From assembly GCA_039189655.1 (NCBI GenBank), contig JBCCYN010000015.1:1-45558 (forward strand): DNA of 45,558 nt. The letters are read 5' to 3'. The stretch comes from Acuticoccus sp039189655 (lineage in GTDB: Bacteria > Pseudomonadota > Alphaproteobacteria > Rhizobiales > Amorphaceae). Every line of letters begins with the position of its first letter. Position 1 is the first letter of the stretch. The notes under the pieces are model-generated. The model had not been told where the DNA came from. It did no database searches and saw only the letters and a list, made by a program, of their open reading frames with translations. Shown here piece by piece: positions 42,143 through 45,558 of the stretch. The position numbers and the translations under genes are program-made.

Positions 42143-43315
42143 ATGCGTTACCTGCTTGATCGGCCCCCCGCGTTCACTCTTACCACGGGCCCGGTGGACG
42201 CTTATCCGGACGTTCTGTCTGCGCTCGGCTCGACGGTCCTTTATGATTACGACCCTGCATTCCAGACGCACTATGAGAACGTTGCCAAGACTGCGCAAAA
42301 AGCGCTTTCCCATCACGAACCGCCTGTAATACTCCACGGCGAACCCGTATTGGCTTTGGAAGCCGCGGCTGCTTCACTGATCGCCAAGGACGACGTGGTG
42401 CTAAACCTGGCGTCCGGTGTCTACGGCAAGGGGTTCGGTTACTGGGCCGCCCGCTACGCCAAACAGGTCGATGAGATCGAAGTTCCTTACAACGAAGCCA
42501 TCGACCCTGAAGCCGTTCGCGCCCATCTAGCGACCCGACCAGAAACGAAAATCGTCGCGGTTTGCCATCACGACACGCCATCGGGGACGCTCAACGACAT
42601 CGATGCCATTGGCGCGGTAGTGGCGGAAACGGAAGCGCTCCTCATTGTCGACGCAGTCTCGTCCTGGGCGGGCATGGAAACGTCCCCCGCGGCGTGCCAC
42701 GCTGCGATCTACGTGACGGGACCCAACAAGTGCCTGGGTTGTCCTCCGGCGCTCAGCCTTTGCGGTGTTTCCGATGCGGCTTGGGACAAGATGAGCGCTA
42801 ACCCGGATGCGCCCTTCGCATCGATGCTCTCGTTCACGGACTGGCGCAATGCGTGGAAGTCCACCGAGCCATTTCCGTTTACGCCATCAGTGTCGGAAGT
42901 GAATGCCATGGGTGCCGCCCTCGACCGGTATCTCGCCGAAGGGCCGGAAAAAGTCTGGGCGCGGCACGCCCTCACCGCTGCGGCGGCCCGGGCCGGTGTC
43001 CAAGCCATGGGTCTAGAGCTCTGGGCAGCGCGAGAGGAGATCGCATCCCCCACCTGTACAGCTGTAAAAATGCCGGAGGGCGTCGATGCCGGCCCGATCC
43101 TCGCATCGGCACGATCTCGATACGGCGTGACGCTTTCTTCAGGGAGAGGGGAAACCCTCGGAAAATTGGTGCGCATTGGGCATATGGGCCCAACGGCCGA
43201 GCCCATGTACAGTCTCGTGGCGCTCGGCGCATTGGGCGGTGCGTTGACAGCGGCGGGCGTACGCGTCGACATCGGTGCTGGGCTCGCCGCCGCGCAAGCC
43301 AGGATCGACGCATGA
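42143..43315 (+). CDS. Pyridoxamine-pyruvate aminotransferase
   Basis: PLP-fold class V aminotransferase of 390 residues that converts pyridoxamine and pyruvate to pyridoxal and alanine without bound PLP. Lys196 in YVTGPNKCLG is the Schiff-base lysine. Glu67 in LHGEPVL, Tyr94 in SGVYGKGFGYW and Asp170 in LIVDAVSS correspond to active-site residues of the M. loti enzyme (Glu68, Tyr95, Asp171, Lys197). SSGRGETLGKLVRIGHMG near the end carries the Arg residues. AAGGAGG precedes the ATG, 10 bases after the lactonase stop. Confidence 0.95.
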   Translation: MRYLLDRPPAFTLTTGPVDAYPDVLSALGSTVLYDYDPAFQTHYENVAKTAQKALSHHEPPVILHGEPVLALEAAAASLIAKDDVVLNLASGVYGKGFGYWAARYAKQVDEIEVPYNEAIDPEAVRAHLATRPETKIVAVCHHDTPSGTLNDIDAIGAVVAETEALLIVDAVSSWAGMETSPAACHAAIYVTGPNKCLGCPPALSLCGVSDAAWDKMSANPDAPFASMLSFTDWRNAWKSTEPFPFTPSVSEVNAMGAALDRYLAEGPEKVWARHALTAAAARAGVQAMGLELWAAREEIASPTCTAVKMPEGVDAGPILASARSRYGVTLSSGRGETLGKLVRIGHMGPTAEPMYSLVALGALGGALTAAGVRVDIGAGLAAAQARIDA

Positions 43316-43346
43316 CGTTTCAAAACGCCGGCAGGAACGAAAGACA

Positions 43347-44090
43347 ATGACGGAAAAAATCTCAGGAAAGTCTGCGGTGGTGACGGGTGGTGCCCAGGGG
43401 ATTGGTCGTGCCATCGCAGCACGCCTCGCCGCTGATGGCGCGAAGGTCACCATTGCCGATATCAACGGTGATGGTGCGCGCATTGCAGCCGGAGATATCG
43501 GCCACGGCGCGGTGGGAGTTGCCTGCAACGTGTCCGATCCCGCGGCCGTTGCCACCCTCCTTGAGGGGGCAGCGCGTGACGGCGCGCCAGATATTCTTGT
43601 CAACAACGCTGCCATCGTACCGTTCATCGCGTGGGATGAGGTGGATCTCAACCACTGGAACGAGATCATATCGGTCAACTTGACGGCTGTTTTTATCACG
43701 TGCCGCAAAGCCACTGACATGATGCGGGCGGTGAACCGCAAAGGAACGATCGTCAATATCGCCTCCAATACGTTCTTTGCCGGGACGCCGAACATGGCGG
43801 CCTATGTGGCTGCGAAGGGCGGTGTCATCGGTTTTACGCGTGCCCTTGCCACCGAGGTGGGCAAGTACGGGATCACCGTGAATGCCCTCTCGCCTGGCCT
43901 CATCGAGTCCGACGGCGTGAAGGCAAGTCCGCACAACAACGCCTTCGAATTCGTCGAGATGCTGCAAGCCATGCCGGGAAAAGGTCAACCGGAAGACATC
44001 GCGAAGGTGGTGTCGTTCCTCGCTTCCGACGATGCGGCATGGATGACCGGGCAGACGGTCAACGTGGATGCCGGCATGGTTCGCTGGTAG
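43347..44090 (+). CDS. Pyridoxal 4-dehydrogenase (SDR)
   Basis: NAD-dependent short-chain dehydrogenase of 247 residues that oxidises pyridoxal (hemiacetal form) to 4-pyridoxolactone. TGGAQGIGRAIAARLAADGA is the cofactor turn. NIASNTFFAG supplies the Ser, and YVAAKGG the Tyr and Lys. LIESDGVKASPHN and LASDDAAWMTGQTVNVDAGM match the M. loti pyridoxal dehydrogenase. The ATG at 43347 lies 31 bases after the aminotransferase stop; the earlier frame is not used. Lactonase, aminotransferase and dehydrogenase stand in the same gene order as I recall for M. loti. Confidence 0.93.
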   Translation: MTEKISGKSAVVTGGAQGIGRAIAARLAADGAKVTIADINGDGARIAAGDIGHGAVGVACNVSDPAAVATLLEGAARDGAPDILVNNAAIVPFIAWDEVDLNHWNEIISVNLTAVFITCRKATDMMRAVNRKGTIVNIASNTFFAGTPNMAAYVAAKGGVIGFTRALATEVGKYGITVNALSPGLIESDGVKASPHNNAFEFVEMLQAMPGKGQPEDIAKVVSFLASDDAAWMTGQTVNVDAGMVRW

Positions 44091-44125
44091 TTTTTCGCCA
44101 ACCCCTGCGCCAGGAGGATCGAACT

Positions 44126-45558
44126 ATGGTGCGTCTTTGCACGATCGTATTCGCGGCCCTTGGAATTACTATGTTCGCCTCCTCGCTGGCAGCGCAGGAC
44201 GCCCCGAAGGCCGGCGGCACACTGCTTGTTGCCAACGATACTGAGCCGCGCAATCTCAACCCGGCCATCGCGGCGTCTAACGGCGTCTTCTTCCTCTCCT
44301 CCAAGATCGTCGAGCCCCTGGCTGAAATGTCCTATGATGGTCTCACGCCAGTTCTGGCGGAGAGCTGGGAAGCATCGCCAGACGGCTTATCCTTTACGGT
44401 CAAGCTGCGTGACGGGGTGACGTTTTCGGACGGCGAACCGCTCACTTCGGACGACGTGGCTTTCAGCGCCATGAACGTCTGGAAAGAAAAACAAAACATC
44501 GGCCGGCAGATCTTTGCAAACCTTGAGGCGGTGGAGACACCGGATCCGCTGACGGCGGTATTTCGATTTTCGGAACCCACACCGGGGCAGCTCATTGAAA
44601 ACGCGTTGCCGGTGGTTACTGCAGTCGTGCCGAAGCATCTACTGGAGGGCGAAGATCTGGATGCGACCAGCTACAATACGTCGCCCGTGGGTACCGGACC
44701 TTTCGTGCTGTCGGAGCACAAACCTGGTGAACTTTATCGCTTAGCGCGCAACGAAAACTATTGGGGTGAAGATGAACCCCATCTCGACCAGATTGTCTAT
44801 CGCGTGCTGCCCGATCCTGGCGCTAAGGCGGCCGCCCTTGAAACCGGTGATGTCCACGTCACCGCGTTTTCTGCCGTGCCGCTCACTGACATGGCTCGGC
44901 TCGATGCCATTGACGGGATAACGGTCATTCCCGGTGGATACGAGGGGATCACCTATAACATCACCGTTGAGATGAACCACCGGCGGGAGGAGCTCGGCAA
45001 CCCGCTGGTACGGAAAGCCATCGCCCACGCTCTCGATCGGGACTTTGTGGTCGACGTTGTCTTTCTCGGTTTTGCCAGCCCAGCGATCGGTCCAGTGCCA
45101 CCCACGGCCGAGGAGTTTTTCGAAGACGGGGTAGTTCGCTACGAGTTCGACACCGCGAAGGCGGCGGCGCTTCTCGATGAAGCGGGCTATCCGCGCGGTG
45201 AAGATGGCACCCGGTTCAAGCTACGTCTTCGTCCCGCACCTTGGTTCCAGCAAACCCGCGCCACCGGGGATTATGTGCGCCAAGCCTTAGCGGCGGTGGG
45301 TATTGAAGTGGAGATCGTCACTGCCGATCCCGCCGGCCACATCAAAGCAGTCTACACTGACCACGATTTTGATCTTGCCATCGGCTCTCCTGTGTGGCGC
45401 AACGACCCCGCCCTCTCGACCACAATCCTTTATCAGGGCGGCCTTCCGGCGGGCGTACCGTTCGCCAATCAGTACGGCTACGACAGCGCCGACATGAATG
45501 CACTGATCGACAAGGGGGCAAAGACTCTCGACAGCAATGAACGCATCGACGTCTACAA
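44126..45558 (+). CDS. Peptide/nickel-type ABC substrate-binding protein (SBP_bac_5), C-terminus outside window
   Basis: Periplasmic binding protein, 477 residues visible, cut by the window edge. The signal peptide ends near FASSLAAQ. TLLVANDTEPRNLNPAIAAS, GLSFTVKLRDGVTFSDGEPL, VGTGPFVLSEHKPGELYRL and ENYWGEDEPHLDQIVYRVL are class 5 (DppA/OppA) features. A consensus AGGAGG precedes the ATG, 35 bases after pyridoxal dehydrogenase, so it may belong to the same transcript and start a second importer. The ligand is unknown. Confidence 0.92.
   Translation, partial: MVRLCTIVFAALGITMFASSLAAQDAPKAGGTLLVANDTEPRNLNPAIAASNGVFFLSSKIVEPLAEMSYDGLTPVLAESWEASPDGLSFTVKLRDGVTFSDGEPLTSDDVAFSAMNVWKEKQNIGRQIFANLEAVETPDPLTAVFRFSEPTPGQLIENALPVVTAVVPKHLLEGEDLDATSYNTSPVGTGPFVLSEHKPGELYRLARNENYWGEDEPHLDQIVYRVLPDPGAKAAALETGDVHVTAFSAVPLTDMARLDAIDGITVIPGGYEGITYNITVEMNHRREELGNPLVRKAIAHALDRDFVVDVVFLGFASPAIGPVPPTAEEFFEDGVVRYEFDTAKAAALLDEAGYPRGEDGTRFKLRLRPAPWFQQTRATGDYVRQALAAVGIEVEIVTADPAGHIKAVYTDHDFDLAIGSPVWRNDPALSTTILYQGGLPAGVPFANQYGYDSADMNALIDKGAKTLDSNERIDVY

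Overview
The window looks like a chromosomal segment of a high-GC alphaproteobacterium, most likely a Hyphomicrobiales (Rhizobiales) member. The evidence is the fabI-fabB-fabA block divergent from an Irr-type Fur regulator, an NDUFA12-type complex I accessory subunit, and a vitamin B6 catabolic gene set closely resembling that of Mesorhizobium loti. No rRNA, tRNA or CRISPR array was seen.

Layout. 1-8.2 kb is mostly housekeeping: fabI (cut by the window edge), fabB, fabA, irr, the NDUFA12-like subunit, a mandelonitrile-lyase-type cupin, an HdeD-type membrane protein, a haloacid dehalogenase, a branched-chain aminotransferase and sodB, with short interspersed repeats and a structured intergenic RNA candidate. 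8.2-12.2 kb is a minus-strand operon (glutamine-synthetase-like ligase, aldehyde dehydrogenase, iron-type alcohol dehydrogenase) that looks like a gamma-glutamylated amine or amino-alcohol route. 12.7-16.1 kb is an accessory stretch: a beta-helix protein, an alpha/beta-hydrolase fragment, a ComB-like phosphatase and an IS630-type transposase remnant. 16.1-18.6 kb holds a membrane-anchored winged-helix/TPR regulator and a small unknown gene.

18.6-27.2 kb is a minus-strand set read in the order DUF3141 protein, proton-type P-ATPase, FabI paralogue, two short unlisted ORFs, MaoC-Pta fusion, acetate kinase. It fits an acyl/acetyl-phosphate, ATP and proton-balance module of the kind linked to low oxygen in rhizobia. 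No FNR/FixK box was found by eye.

27.5-45.6 kb is the most interesting region: a vitamin B6 degradation locus. Recognisable steps are pyridoxine 4-oxidase, pyridoxamine-pyruvate aminotransferase, pyridoxal 4-dehydrogenase, 4-pyridoxolactonase, a second GMC enzyme (candidate 4-pyridoxate dehydrogenase) and the 5-formyl-3-hydroxy-2-methylpyridine-4-carboxylate dehydrogenase. A GntR-type regulator and a complete BMP-type ABC importer accompany them. The known lower-pathway genes (dicarboxylate decarboxylase, flavin ring-opening oxygenase, amidohydrolase) are not in the window. In their place, co-directional with the upper pathway, sit a gentisate/salicylate-dioxygenase-like cupin, an LVIVD-repeat propeller, a RidA protein and a GST-like protein. 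This suggests an undescribed ring-cleavage variant. The 5-formyl dehydrogenase gene also carries an in-frame TAG followed by a family-like C-terminal tail.
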